Positions 33,518 to 44,976 are shown, numbered from the stretch's first letter. The stretch: 64,000 nt of DNA from Phytophthora hibernalis (GCA_012656075.1 JAAKBF010000159.1:806001-870000); one strand, 5' to 3'. Numbers and translations are program-made. Notes: generated from the letters alone by a model not told the origin.

Positions 33518-34548
33518 GTGTGTTTTCTAACGTGGTTGTGGCGGTTGATGGAGAATTGCAGCAACGACGGTAGCTTCTCGTCTGACAAGATCACGAACCT
33601 GCCCGTTAAGATGGTAGAGCTGGAGCCCAAGGTGATGGCGGTACTGCAGGTGCAGCAGAAGGCGGTGGAGGAGATGGACGAGAAGATCGCAGAGCAGACA
33701 ACTGCATCGCATGGCTGCGGACGAGCGTCGAGAGCTGCTGGAGGCCATCAGCAAACTGGAAGGCGAGATGGTGTGACTTATGATGCCACGTGACGAAGCG
33801 GACGAGAAGAGTTCAATCTTGGAGATCGACGCTGGTACGGGTGACAATGCTTGTCTGTTCGCTGCTGAAAGCCTCAAGATGTACCAAAAGGTGGCGCTGG
33901 TCAAGGACTGGAAGTTCGAGATCATGAACATCTCGGAGATGGACCTGTGTGGCTACAAGACGTGTGTGTGCGTCGCGGCGCCTACGGTTGTACGAAGTTC
34001 GAGAACGGCGTGCACCGCGTGCAACAATTCCTGCGAACGACGTGCCCGTACACACTAGTGCCGTATCGGTGGTGGTTCTGCTGGAGGGCGAGGACGAGGA
34101 GGTGGAGGTGGAGATCGATCCGAAGGACCTTCATATCGATGTCTACCGTCCATCGGGTGCTGATGGCCAGCACGTCAACACCACGGAAGGTGCTGTACGC
34201 ATTGCGCATGTGCCTACTGGCATCGTCGCCACCGTGCAGGAAGAGCGGTGGCAGCACCAGAACTAGGCCAATTCACTGAAGATTTTGCGCGCGCGTGTGT
34301 TCGATGGCACCCGTCGGAAACGCGACGTCGAGCGCCAGACGATGCGGAACTCCTAGGTAGGCTCTGGAGACCGCTCCGAGCGCGTACTGACGTATAATTC
34401 CCCGCAGAGTCGCGTGAGCGCCCATCGCGTGAACGTGACGGTGTTCGGCATCGAGCGCATGCTGAATGGTGAACTACTGGACGACATCGTGGACGCGTTG
34501 GTGATGGACGAGCAGAACCGCCTGCTGCAGCAGGCCCCGTTAATGTAG
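33518..34548 (+). pseudogene. Peptide chain release factor 1 (mitochondrial type) pseudogene
   Basis: Consecutive frames follow bacterial/mitochondrial RF1, which reads UAA/UAG and releases the peptide at the ribosome. Seen in order: LEPKVMAVLQVQQKAVEEMDE, the RELLEAISKLEGEM region, MMPRDEADEKSSILEIDAGTG, LLKMYQ-like KMYQKVALVKDWKFEIMNI, YGCTKFENGVHRVQ, VEIDPKDLHIDVYR, GADGQHVNTTEGAVRI, ATVQEERWQHQN, and after stops LKILRARVF and ERMLNGELLDDIVDAL. The universally conserved GGQ that triggers hydrolysis reads DGQ here. There are in-frame stops at QHQN* and NS*VGS, frame changes near 33780 and 33960, and no introns. It is clearly dead and was probably moved into the transposon island from a functional locus elsewhere. 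Confidence 0.85.
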
Positions 34549-34640
34549 TCGAGCAGCTCCTTCTTGTGTCGACACTCGACAGCCACACGCTTGTATTGCT
34601 TCCTCTTCTTCTTCACGCCCTTGATGGAAGGGCGGACCAT
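34547..34640 (-). pseudogene. Short basic N-terminal fragment beside the RF1 pseudogene
   Basis: MVRPSIKGVKKKRKQYKRV at the start of a minus-strand frame looks like a real, very basic N-terminus and lies tail to tail against the RF1 remnant. It may be the first exon of a neighbouring gene carried along with RF1. Not recognised; weak. Confidence 0.2.
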
Positions 34641-35076
34641 GCTAAATTTGACGAGTGCAGGTTGATATTTAAACACGACGAAGGCTAAAATTAGTTTAGG
34701 AAAAATTACTGCATCTGTATTTATCTTGGATTGGCATTGGTTAAAATAGTTTGTCGCTAAGGCATAAACGTCGCCAAGGACTAAGACCATACGGTATACA
34801 CAAACGCCTGAATTTCAGAGCTTCTTCGTGCAACGCGCGACTTTGTTTAAAGCAATCCGTGACGTGCAATTCTGGTTGAGGTCGAATGCGGGGAGAGGAC
34901 TGTAAGGAAAAATATAGTTTACGATGTCTAAAAAGAGTGTTGCTCAACCCAAAAGTGAGAGGGAGCCTCTGCAAAATGGCACGAGCACCAGGTAGAGTGA
35001 ACCAACACTTAAAAATAACCTCTACGATCTTTGGATTTAACCCGTCATTGCGCGCCGCTGGACCTCGTGCGGTGGT

Positions 35077-36426
35077 CTAGACGCTATAGCCACAAATTCG
35101 TCTACGATCGATATCACCAACCGGTACGCGCACATCTAGACGCACGACGACAAGAAGTCCATGTCGGTGTTTGTCAGCTTGTTGGTAATATATAGTTTCG
35201 GCAGTGTCAGCATCTACTTGTGCAGGCACCGTTCGGATCTTAGTCGTTTTCAATGACGCTGTGTGCCGCCACGCACGGTATTGCTTCTGGGCGCTGCATG
35301 AGCATAGAACTTGGAAAGAAGGTCTGCCTTCAAAATGCACTCGTAGTTCGTCTGGGAGCTGGGAGCCAACTGACTGACGATCACAAGGGGCGTCGATGAT
35401 CGACGACGAGGAATAGCTACTTTTCAGCATTTGAGAGATCCCACCTTCTAAAGTAATCCCTCTGTGATCTCGGGTAATCACATTCCCTGCATGCATATGC
35501 TTCTGGTGTAAGCAGAAGTCTGCACAGTAGTTTGGTAGGACACACATGTAGGTCAGCTGCCTTTAATTGTCGGGCACTGAACGGATGTCGACGTACTGGA
35601 GCCACATACATGGATCTTGCACGCTGGCAGTGTGACTCTACATCCTAACACAGACACTCCATACATGAATTCGCGGAAATCACCTCAGTGTGATCACTTT
35701 TGAATCCTCCACCATCGCCTCACATCGTTTCCTCGCTTCTCCTCGCTCGCAGACATTCGTCAAGCCTCATACACACTTGGAACGAGCGCTTCAGAGAACC
35801 TCGACTACACAAAGTCTCTAACAGCATGCCGCACTCTTTGACGACCAACATCCCATCCGCGTCCACGAACTGGGAACCAAAGTGCGTGGAGCTCGTAACC
35901 AAGCGGGACAAGAAGCTGATTGGTAACTCGAGCACATACACCTCGAGATGCAGATCTTTGGACAGCGTTGTTCCCGCCACCACCACCAACAACAAAAATT
36001 ACCTCCGGCCAGTGGAAAAAGTATTCAATGTGCTTGAGCTCCATCAGGTTCACCAGATGAAGTGAGAGATGTTCATTCACGGCCACTTCCATCTGCGATT
36101 CGTTACATTGCACTTCTCGCACGATGCGATGCGATGCGTATGAGCCTCAGAAATCAGAACAGCCCCCACGGTGACAACAGGTCAGCACCGCCATTTGCCA
36201 TTGTACCATAGAAAACTTCCCACACGTGATCACGCTCGAACACGCTATTTCTTCTACGTGCTGCAGAAGGCGGAGGCCTGCATTCGGTAAACTGCACGTC
36301 GCTAGACATAGACAATGTGCCACACTCATAAAACTGCATGTGATTGTAAGCAAACGCACGTGGTGTCATGTCTATTTGAAGCGGCCATATCCAAAGTTGT
36401 CTGGCAATCGAAGTTGCTCGAAGCAA
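35077..36426 (-). pseudogene. Decayed unrecognised gene or genes
   Basis: Several minus-strand frames succeed one another: 36154-36426 (FERDHVWEVFYGTMANGGAD), 35805-36122 (NEHLSLHLVNLMELKHIEYF), continuing one frame over at 35720-35995 (VVVAGTTLSKDLHLEVYVLE), then 35077-35547 (156 codons, NVITRDHRGITLEGGI). The switch near 35985 lies in a GGTGGT run and again looks like a base change of one. The pieces may be one gene. No domain is recognised. The region lies between the RF1 pseudogene and the piggyBac element. Confidence 0.3.
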
Positions 36427-36959
36427 GATGATAAGTACTGTTAAGCTTAGTTTGATTTACTGCGTGTACATGTAGTTTGGCATTTCAAACGGAAATTTCA
36501 GAACTTCTTCGGGTGCAGCACGACTTCGTTTTTTAACGTTAAGAAAATATTAATCACCACAGTCAACATTTGAACATTCTGAACATTCGTTTTCATCAAC
36601 CGAATAAAATAATCAATTCGATCGATGAGCAGCACACCCTTTAACCCCTTCAACCCGATGGCCTGTATAAGATATGTTAGCCAATCCTATGGATAGGATA
36701 ATCCTCAAATCTAACTTGTATATATACAGCACAGGAATCACTTTATACTTGTTTTTGTAAACTCTAAGTTTTTTTAGCCTGCTCCTATCACAGAGTATAC
36801 AAAGTTGAAGTCGATGGCATGTGCTGTTTCTGTCCACTGCGGTACTGAAAAGGCAAGCGAAGGGGTCATTGTTTATGTCCAACTTTTCTGAAAATTATTT
36901 GTGGCAGGTCAGATACACAATCGCTACACAATATAACATGTCTGACAGGGAGCTTTTGA

Positions 36960-39900
36960 GTGGCCACCAAGTCTTCCCTCTTTTTCGGCTCAGTTCAGAA
37001 TTCGCCGAGTCAGAGAACAATGGTTGCTGCATTAGAAAAGCGTCGCGCCGAGCGTATAGTACAAGGTGGGACACCAACCGGGCGCTACATCTGGAGCGAG
37101 TTGAAAGCAAGCATGTGGACGCACAAGCTGCCTCCGCGAGCTCTATTGAGACGAGATGGAAGTTTATCCCCCAGGTGAAAAGTCAAGCGGCGCTGCAAAA
37201 GGTGCATTTCATGGTATATTGCGTTTACCGACGAATTTTCTTGTCTAACGTGATTGGATGTTCTTTCGCATGATATTTAGCACCTAGCAATGTGGCCATA
37301 GGATTGTCGACCACGGTTGGAGAAGGCGATGATGGCAGTGTCAGCCAATCGCTACCAACTCTATCGGCTACAGCTGTATCGACTACTCCCCGCCGTCACC
37401 AACGCCACCCATGAATCCCAGGAACAGTGCGTGTACTCGACACATCATGAGCTCTTAATGATTGTACGTTATGCCATGCAGGTGAAAGTGACCTAGGAAA
37501 AGGTGTTTGTAGTGAAGACGCCGAGGATGACGAGTTGGAGTTGCTCCCACGCGAAGCTAGGGTTCTTCGTCCAAGACCAACCGTCGTGACTTCTGGAGAG
37601 ATCTCTCTTGGCTCATCAGACGAAGATGATAGCGATGTCGAAGTTGACAACGTCGACTACAACTATGAAGCGAAAGGTATGAACGACATATCATGTATAT
37701 ACCACGTTCGAATACTTACGCTGTATATACTTAATGTGTTACAGCTAGCTGCATTATGTCGAGTAATTCCGAAAATGATCTCAACAAAATAGAAGACGGA
37801 GAAGATCCTGAAGCATTTGGTGGTCTTGACTCCGGCAACGAGCCCGAAGAGGATGATATCGTCTCTGAATTGGTCACGGATGAAGACGGAGATGATCACG
37901 TTGCTGATGATCTTGACGACCAGGACGATGCGGAAGAAGTTGATCCAAATTCAATTGAATTGATTGCGGAACGACCCTTTGCTAAGACGTTTTTGAATTC
38001 GCTTGCAGGAACAGACAAGGTCATGGCTGGCGACGTTGTCGGAAAGGATCTCGACAAGCTTGTATTGCATAGTACGACTGGGTGGACGGATCCAGAGAAT
38101 CCCGACGTGTACGAATACCTACAGAAACCGTATCAAGTCATCGGCGAGCAGAATAGCTACCCCGACTTAAGAAAGGAGCCGTTTGGGCCTACACCAGATG
38201 CAATGAAGTGTGGCGATTCACATTTAGCTCTTTTCTTCTACTGCATGCCTGTGGCACTTTGGCAGCACATTGCTGTATGCAGTAACAACTACAAACACGA
38301 GTAGCTTGAGGCACGCGTGGAAGCTTACGTTGAGCGCAGAAAAAGTTCTGCGTCGTCGGCCCGATGACTGTACATCTGCTCGAACGCGGGGTGACGTACG
38401 TATGGAGTTGATGGCTGTCAAGCCGGTACTTCCGCACGAGCTGTGCGTATTCTTTGGACTTTTGCTAGCTCGGGCCATTCAGCCAAATCGTGAAAAATCG
38501 CAAACCACTGGAAACGGGCGGATGAAGGGGCGATTACACGGGTGTTTCTCAGCTTACATGAAGCGCGATCGCTTCATGGAGATTTCGCGTGACCTTCCTT
38601 CTCGAGTAACATCGATCCACGCGCGAAGACCGATATGGCTTGGAAAATTCGGAAGGTGGTACATGTGCTGCAGCGCACATTTCGCCGTGGGTTTACACCT
38701 CCGGCTGAGCTCGCGTTTGATGAAGCAATGCTTCCCCGCTCTTCCTTCAATCAAACTCGCGTCTACATGAAGGATAAGTGGGGACGAAGCTGTTCATGCT
38801 GTGTTGTGCGCACACTGCATACTGCATCTGGTACGCATCGCGAAATGGCGGGATTGCTAAATTGTATAATACATCTCATATACCCTGTATATGTATGCTG
38901 TATATAATAGGTTTGAGGTGTACGTTGGCAAGAAACAACACATTGATGATTCAACATCGGTTGATAAGAAGTCGGGGCCTGCTGCTGTCGTCTAAAACCC
39001 GAAGGCAGCTTTCCCTGATGGACAAGATAAGGGTTTTCGGCTACAGTAGTCACCGCAATTAGTGTCACCGACACTAATTTATGTGATGTGTTTTTGCTTT
39101 TCGTCACGGAAATTAGCGTAGGTGTCGCTATTTGTGAACTAACACTAATTTAGGTGCGGTAAATTAGTGTCTCTCACATATGTCAGCGCTGGTGTTGCCG
39201 TCACTAACACTCGTCATGCTCTTCTCTGTCGTAGCAATGACAGTCCTGCCATCCAAACTCCTCGGGTACTTCTGAATTAATATCTGGAGAAGCTGTTTTG
39301 GAAATCAACCTGAAGTGAACCCCTCCCCCACCACCTCTGAGTATTGCATTTCTGGAGTAGTTAATGCTGCATAAGCGTTCACATGATGAACCGATTCAGC
39401 ATCCATGACCGTAAAGAACTTCTTGCCTGCGGTTCTCAGCTTTCTGTACCACTCGCCATCCATACACTTAGCTTTCTCTGGCCTACTCACACTAATTTTC
39501 AATCTCCAATATTTCTTTTCACGTGAATAAGTGTCACGAATTCGTAGTGACACTAATTCCCGTGTGACACTAATTTTGAACACACACTAATTGCGGCGAC
39601 TACAGTAGTGGTTACAGATAGATTTTACACTAGTGTGGTACTTCCCATTCAGCTACTGTTGATGGGTTTCTATACCGTCGGAACTATCATGACGAACCGC
39701 ATTGGATTCGCCGAGAGTATCAAGGAAAAGAAGAAGAAGACACGACCCAAACACCTACTGCGAGGCACTTTCACGTACGCAAGATCGCTGCAGGTGACAA
39801 ATATGGCAGCGATCACATGGTGGGACACCAAAGAGGTGTTTTTCCTGTGTACAGGAAGTGATCTCACGCTGGAGCGGGTTGCGAGAAGGGAGAAGACAGG

Positions 39901-40701
39901 AGAACAGCGTGAAGTGCCGTGCCCTAATACAGTGAAGGATTACCACAAGTACATGGGCGGAGTTGATGTGCACATTCAACTCCTCTTGCAACGGTACTCT
40001 TTACAGCGCGCAGTGACGTTCCGGAAGTACTACAAATCGCTATTTTTGGTACTCGTGGATTTTGCTATTGTCAATGGCTACATTGTACACCGGAAGTTCC
40101 ACGCTGATAAGGGGACACGCTCATTGACCCACGTTCAGTATATCCACAAGTTGCACCTGGATTTCATCACCCTGAAAGATGAAGATATATACGAAAGCAA
40201 CACGTTTGGAGCAGGTAAGTGTGATCGATTCAAGGTGTATATACAGGCTAGACTGATATGTATATTGGAACTACCGCAGATTCACCACCTTCTTCGACTT
40301 CTACCACGCCCCCGCTCAAGACACAACAGCTTTTGAAGACGGAAATATGGGGCCGTGTAAAGCATTCGGCGAAGCAAATTGACGAGTAGAGAAACCATTC
40401 TGGTCAGCTGAACCGTGTACAGCGCAACTGCAAAGTGTGCTCCCTTCTCCGGACGGACGGGAAACATGGCGGGATGCCTACGTACTTCTGTGATACGTGC
40501 TTCAGCTCGCTCCCCGTGTACCTGTGCATGAAACCGAAACATACGATGAACGAGGAGCTCCGTAGCTGCTGGAAAATATGGCACAACACATTCAAGAACG
40601 ACACGGAGATTCCGAACAACCTGCAGAACAAGATCCACCTGCGGCAGTCGCCCGCCAAACGTCGCCGTCTGGCATCCGAGGAAGAGAACGCTTCAGAATG
40701 A
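36960..40701 (+). pseudogene. piggyBac-type transposase (DDE_Tnp_1_7), multi-exon, interrupted
   Basis: Probable exons run from about 36960 (MVAALEKRRAERIVQGG) through an acidic segment (37480-37680) and, after a short intron ending GTGTTACAG, 37756 onward (MSSNSENDLNKI, very acid). The catalytic region has SLEARVEAYVERRK near 38305, LAFDEAMLPRSSF near 38710 (an Asp of the core), HKWGTKLFMLC near 38770, FEVYVGKKQHIDD near 38913, VVTDRFYTSVVL near 39610-39645, YHKYMGGVDVH near 39940, then a C-terminal Cys-rich finger (CKVCSLLRTDGK...YFCDTC) ending at 40701. A 549-bp insertion splits FSATV from VVTDRFYTS. Frame breaks near 38300, 38770 and 39020 add to the damage. It mediated TTAA-specific cut and paste. 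Confidence 0.8.
39051..39599. mobile_element. 549-bp non-autonomous element in the piggyBac transposase
   Basis: CTACAGTAGT is directly repeated at 39041-39050 and 39600-39609. The ends are inverted (C-A/G-CCGCAATTAGTGT). Several more copies of CACTAATT or AATTAGTG lie within ~100 bp of each end, in both orientations. A 10-bp duplication and subterminal repeats suggest a Mutator- or hAT-like MITE. A 92-codon minus-strand frame at 39305-39583 resembles nothing known. Confidence 0.7.
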
Positions 40702-41144
40702 GAGATAGTGTGTGAAAGGACGTAGGGCCACGATAGGACCTGACCGGTTGATTGCTCGTGCACCACGAGCCCTTCTACCCACGTAATCAACTAGTTTGTA
40801 TGGCACCACAGAGGACGCTTCAAATGAAGACGTCCGTACCTCAACTTTAAAGTCTTGATCTTTGTATAGACCTGATCTGCATCTTTTGGATCACCTTCAT
40901 TTTCAATTTTTGACAAAAATTGCTAGATATGAAGGCGATTCACTCAGGTTCTGTACATGTTTTGTGAGGTGAAACGCAATTTTACTGTGTAATGAAAGGC
41001 CATTTGCTTAATTATACAGACCAGCTGTATATTATACAGCTCAAAGGCTCGTCACTCGCAATGTCTACGTCACTCACCTATCATTCACCATCTCGCCCAA
41101 ACCTTGAGGTTTACAAAGTTCTATATAATAATACGCTGTATTTA

Positions 41145-42527
41145 CACTGCGCGACAAAAGGTTTGGGACACTACCGGTAGAACAAGTCGCTATAACTCCG
41201 TCAATTTTTATCACTTGAAGGTGCGGTTTTGACACGTGTACCAGAACACGCTGGGGAAGGGCGGGCATGCGCTAACCCTCGCGTTTTTATATGGCTGAAC
41301 AACCTAACCAATTTAATTGGTCGGGGTGGCTCATACAAAAAAACCTCTTAGGCCGCGACACAACTTTGGGACACCTGACCTCCTTACAAAAACCTATATT
41401 AAATAAAACCTGTCGAAAGTGTTATGACTAGGAATTTGTATGGTACCGAGGTTCCGCCCACCGAAAGGCGGACATAGACAACGAAAGCACCAGCCTGGGT
41501 TGTATGTTCATGTAGTAGATAAAGGCACACACGTTATGCTGCAATGATACCGGCGCTTGAATGATATTGAGCGATAAATGTACGCTAACGAAGGGCTCAT
41601 CGATAGTACCGTGTTATCCCTTAGATTTGCTTTAGCAGGACAAGTGGCTGAGCAACTTTGTCAAAACCAATGTGTGTGTGGCAACCCGTAAGTCGATGTC
41701 GCTTCACCGCTCATATCAAGCTTCGTCTCGTTGCCCTATTACAGATACAGGCATACCCAACGTGTTTTGGGAACCAATGTCCGCCTTTCGGTGGAAATCC
41801 CTAGTCATAACACTTTCGACAGGTTTTATTTAATATAGGTTTTTGTATGGAGGTCAGGTGTCCCAAAGTTGTGTGGCGGTGGCCTAAGCGGTTTTTGTAT
41901 GTGAGCCACCCTATAGAGTGCAAAAACGCGAGCGTCCGCTCTTCCCTAGCGTGTTCTGGTACACGTGTCAAAACCGCACCTTCAAATGATAAAAATTGAC
42001 GGAGTTATATCGACTTGTTCTACACCTTTTACCAGACAAAATGAGTTTTTTCAAGCAAAGTGGTGCGGGAAGGTTTTCCCCATCCCTCATAAGTGATTAC
42101 GTAGGTATTTTTCAACCAAAGTGGTTTTCTGATTATTTTTTACCAAGCAAAATGGTTCGCCTATCCCTGTGTGACTAAATGGACCTCACGTTCGGCCGCG
42201 GGGCTGCCAGACAGAGAAAAGGTACTCATTTTGACCCAAAACAGGTTTAATAGTGTAGCCAACTGCTGGGAGATCATGATAGACCCCTCAGATGCCCTTA
42301 TATCGTTCTTAAAGCTTTCGTTTTGGCTCAGAGAGATTGCCTCTAAATCGTCGGTTGGACGAAAACCACTTTGCTTGGTAACGATTTACGACAAAACCAC
42401 TTTGGTTGAAAATACCTACGTAATCACTTATGAGGGATGGGGAAACCCTTCCCGCACCACTTTGCTTGAAAAAAAACCATTTTGTCCGGTAAAAGGTGTA
42501 GTGTCCCAAACCTGTTGTCGCGCAGTG
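41145..42527. mobile_element. 1.4-kb Tc1/mariner-type composite with internal fold-backs
   Basis: TA flanks (41143-41144, 42528-42529) border termini that match at 29 of 30 bases, starting CACTGCGCGACAA and containing GGTTTGGGACAC. Inside are two further inverted pairs: about 41170-41475 with 41770-42020, and about 42021-42170 with 42355-42500. There is no transposase frame. It looks like one TA-inserting element that received a second hairpin element in its right half. Confidence 0.75.
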
Positions 42528-42682
42528 TACAGCTTCACGTCACACTAAAAATCCTCCGGGTTGAAGGGGTTAATTCGGTCCAGGTCTTAATTCAAGGTTG
42601 TCAATGAAAATATAAGGTCTCTATTCACATGTAGGCAATGCACTCGAAAACACGCTGACTGGTTTCCGCGTACACCTCACAC

Positions 42683-44161
42683 TTACTTCTCGCGGCGCGA
42701 ATCGTACTCGGCCTGGATCTCCTCGGCCGACTTGCCCGACGTCTCCGGCACCAGTCTCAAAGCAAGGAAATAGAAGATCGCCAGCAGCACCACGAACGGA
42801 ACGTACGCGTAGTCGTTCAGAGCATCCGAGATGTACGGGTACGACACGCCCACAATGAGGTTGCACAGCCAGTTGATACCGATGCAAAACGACGACGCGC
42901 TGGCACGGATCGAGTCCGGGAAAATATCGGCCGTCATCACCCACACGAGCGGGCCCAGCGTCACACCGAACACGATCACGTACAGCGCCGTGAACACGAT
43001 CGACAGAGCAGACACGTCCACGATGAACGCCACCGTCATTCCGATGGACATGACCACCATACCAGCCAGACCCCACAGGATCATGTTACGAGCGCCGAAG
43101 CGGTTGGCCAGTACACCTGTGAAGAAGGCGGGCCAGATATTGATGAAATCGATGACGAGGGTGCCCACGCGCGAGTCCGAGATACCGGCGTCCGAGAAGA
43201 TGCTGCCCGAGTAGTAGAACACTGCATTGATACCCGAGAGCTGCTGCGCGCAGGACAAGAGGATGCCGCCTAGGAGCTGCAGACGGTAACGCGGGTTGAA
43301 CATCGACTCCTTCATGGGAGCAGCCAGACCCTCCTCTGCGTTCTCTGGCTTCTTGCTCACCTGCAGCCACGACAGAGCAGTCTGCACGTGCTGTTCCCCG
43401 TACAGGCGAGCGATGACCTGCTTGGCTTCCTCCGTGCGACCTTGGGTCAACAGCCAGGCCGGGCTCTCCACGCACATCGTAGGCGCCAGCAGTAGGTAGA
43501 CTACTCCCAGGATGACTGGGAACGCAGCCAGGTAGCGCCAGCCAGAGCTCGTGTTCGCGAAGAAGAAGGCGATGGCCGGGAACAAAATACCGATGGTCGT
43601 GAAAATCTGCAGACCCAGACCGAGCGTGTTGCGCATGTGCGGCGGCGACAACTCGTTCACGTAGCTACCGATCGTGGCCGTTGCAGTACCCGAGGCAAGG
43701 CCAGCGATCAGGCGGCCAGCGGAGAACAGCCAAATGTTAGACACCACTGTCTGCACGACACCGCCCACGATGATGAAGATGCAGTTGCCCATGAGGGTCT
43801 TCTTGCGCCCGTACTTGTCGCTGAAGTGGCCGCAGCACAGCGAGCCGACCATGGCACCGAAGATCCACGCGTTCACAGCGAACGTCCACTCGAGCTTCGA
43901 GTGGCCCGGGAACATGAGGCACGTGTCGTCGGCCACGGGGCGAGCATTGCACTCGTCCGTGTCGTTGTACTGCGACAGGTTCATCTGCGAGGTGGACCAA
44001 CCGCTCTGGAATGGCTGCAGCCACGACAGCAGAGCGCTGGTGTACAGGATGGCGTTCGGTTTGATGAGGCGTGCAGCGGCCTTGTTAGCCTCGTCAAAGG
44101 TGCTACCAGCGACAGCAGCGCCAGGAGAATTGGCGACCTCGTAGTTTGCACTGTCTGCCAT
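42683..44161 (-). CDS. MFS sugar transporter (GLUT/HXT type), copy 2
   Basis: A 492-codon gene encoding exactly the same protein as 8043-9521, with the same GHFSDKYGRK, QQLSGINAVFYYS and PETSGKS signatures and the same predicted 12 helices. Frames antisense to and overlapping it are also identical between the copies, so the two genes match at the nucleotide level wherever I compared them. It has its own copy of the upstream hairpin and initiator, so it should be expressed if real. The duplicate may be a true recent inverted duplication held identical by gene conversion, or an assembly join of two haplotypes. Its 3' flank is transposon DNA rather than the sequence following copy 1. Confidence 0.92.
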   Translation of the reverse strand: MADSANYEVANSPGAAVAGSTFDEANKAAARLIKPNAILYTSALLSWLQPFQSGWSTSQMNLSQYNDTDECNARPVADDTCLMFPGHSKLEWTFAVNAWIFGAMVGSLCCGHFSDKYGRKKTLMGNCIFIIVGGVVQTVVSNIWLFSAGRLIAGLASGTATATIGSYVNELSPPHMRNTLGLGLQIFTTIGILFPAIAFFFANTSSGWRYLAAFPVILGVVYLLLAPTMCVESPAWLLTQGRTEEAKQVIARLYGEQHVQTALSWLQVSKKPENAEEGLAAPMKESMFNPRYRLQLLGGILLSCAQQLSGINAVFYYSGSIFSDAGISDSRVGTLVIDFINIWPAFFTGVLANRFGARNMILWGLAGMVVMSIGMTVAFIVDVSALSIVFTALYVIVFGVTLGPLVWVMTADIFPDSIRASASSFCIGINWLCNLIVGVSYPYISDALNDYAYVPFVVLLAIFYFLALRLVPETSGKSAEEIQAEYDSRREK

Positions 44162-44249
44162 CGTTTCTTGAAACTTGGAAGACGGTCTCTAGTGAAAGAG
44201 GTTGCAGGTTCCTGGTGGTGGTGTTCTTGTTGATGTTGCAGTGGAAGGC

Positions 44250-44265
44250 AAAATGGACAATGAGC
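44250..44265 (-). promoter_or_regulatory. Oomycete Inr plus CAWTTT element, transporter promoter (copy 2)
   Basis: Same 16 bases as 7939-7954, about 90-105 nt before the ATG at 44161. Confidence 0.7.
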
Positions 44266-44330
44266 TCCACTGAAGGATAGCAAGCTTCAGTGCGGAACCT
44301 ACAGCGCCTATCTTGTTGAGCCCTTGGTCA

Positions 44331-44361
44331 CCGCACCACCACCAACTTGGTGGTGGTGCGG
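44331..44361. promoter_or_regulatory. Hairpin upstream of transporter copy 2
   Basis: Identical to 7843-7873: 15-bp arms with a one-base centre. Bases adjoining it do differ between the copies (an indel just outside), yet the palindrome itself is unchanged. Confidence 0.6.
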
Positions 44362-44976
44362 CGGAGATCCCGAGATATGCGCTTCGACTTGAACCTCGAG
44401 ATCATCTGATTCTGATGGGACTGCGTGTTGAGCCTTGGTCGCTCGGGGATACCCACAACCTCACCGATGAATTCAAGCGTAGTCGGTTTTACACAGTCCA
44501 TATGGCTGTTTGCCTCTGCCATTTGGTGAATCAAGAAGCACTTACAATTGTTCCTGCAGCTTCACTTGCAAACTTCAGGAGGCATCCAGGGTTGATCGTT
44601 GCTAGCATTCGGCCAAGCCATGCGGTCAACAGACGATTTGTTGCGTCATGCATACAGTATTAAATACACGTACTTTCGTGACGAGACGCCCTGGTGGTTT
44701 GGTGAGCGAGGCGTGAAAAGTTTTCACTGAAAACCAGTCGAAGCCGACGCCGGAAAATTTTGCAAAAGATAGCCAGAACTCCCCAAGAGCAACATGCCGC
44801 TCGAGACTTCGTCATCCATGGCCACTGAAACCATCATGTCGATTTTATCAGTGGCCTGGAACTCGGCCGTTTGTGTGTTTCGAGGTAACCCGTGTCGAAG
44901 GAAGAATAGCTATCGATGGAGGGACAACACCAAATTTGGTAAGTTCCGTCCAAAAGATCAACACTAAATGAAGACT

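Larger units (their letters stand above)
36645..42569 (+). mobile_element. 5.9-kb piggyBac-like transposon, TTAA-flanked
   Basis: Both ends read CCCCTTCAACCCG inward from TTAA (36641-36644 left, 42570-42573 right); the 17-nt run TTAACCCCTTCAACCCG is perfect on both sides. Between them is a piggyBac (DDE_Tnp_1_7) transposase gene on the plus strand. The element carries two later insertions, at 39051-39599 and 41145-42527. Without them it would be about 4 kb. Confidence 0.85.
42581..44884 (-). repeat. Right arm of the 2.3-kb inverted duplication
   Basis: Reverse complement of 7323-9623, 3 bp longer. The inner edge lies 8 bp from the TTAA of the piggyBac element; the outer edge is CTCGAAACAC at 44875-44884, beyond which the SPOUT-methyltransferase locus begins. 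Confidence 0.9.
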
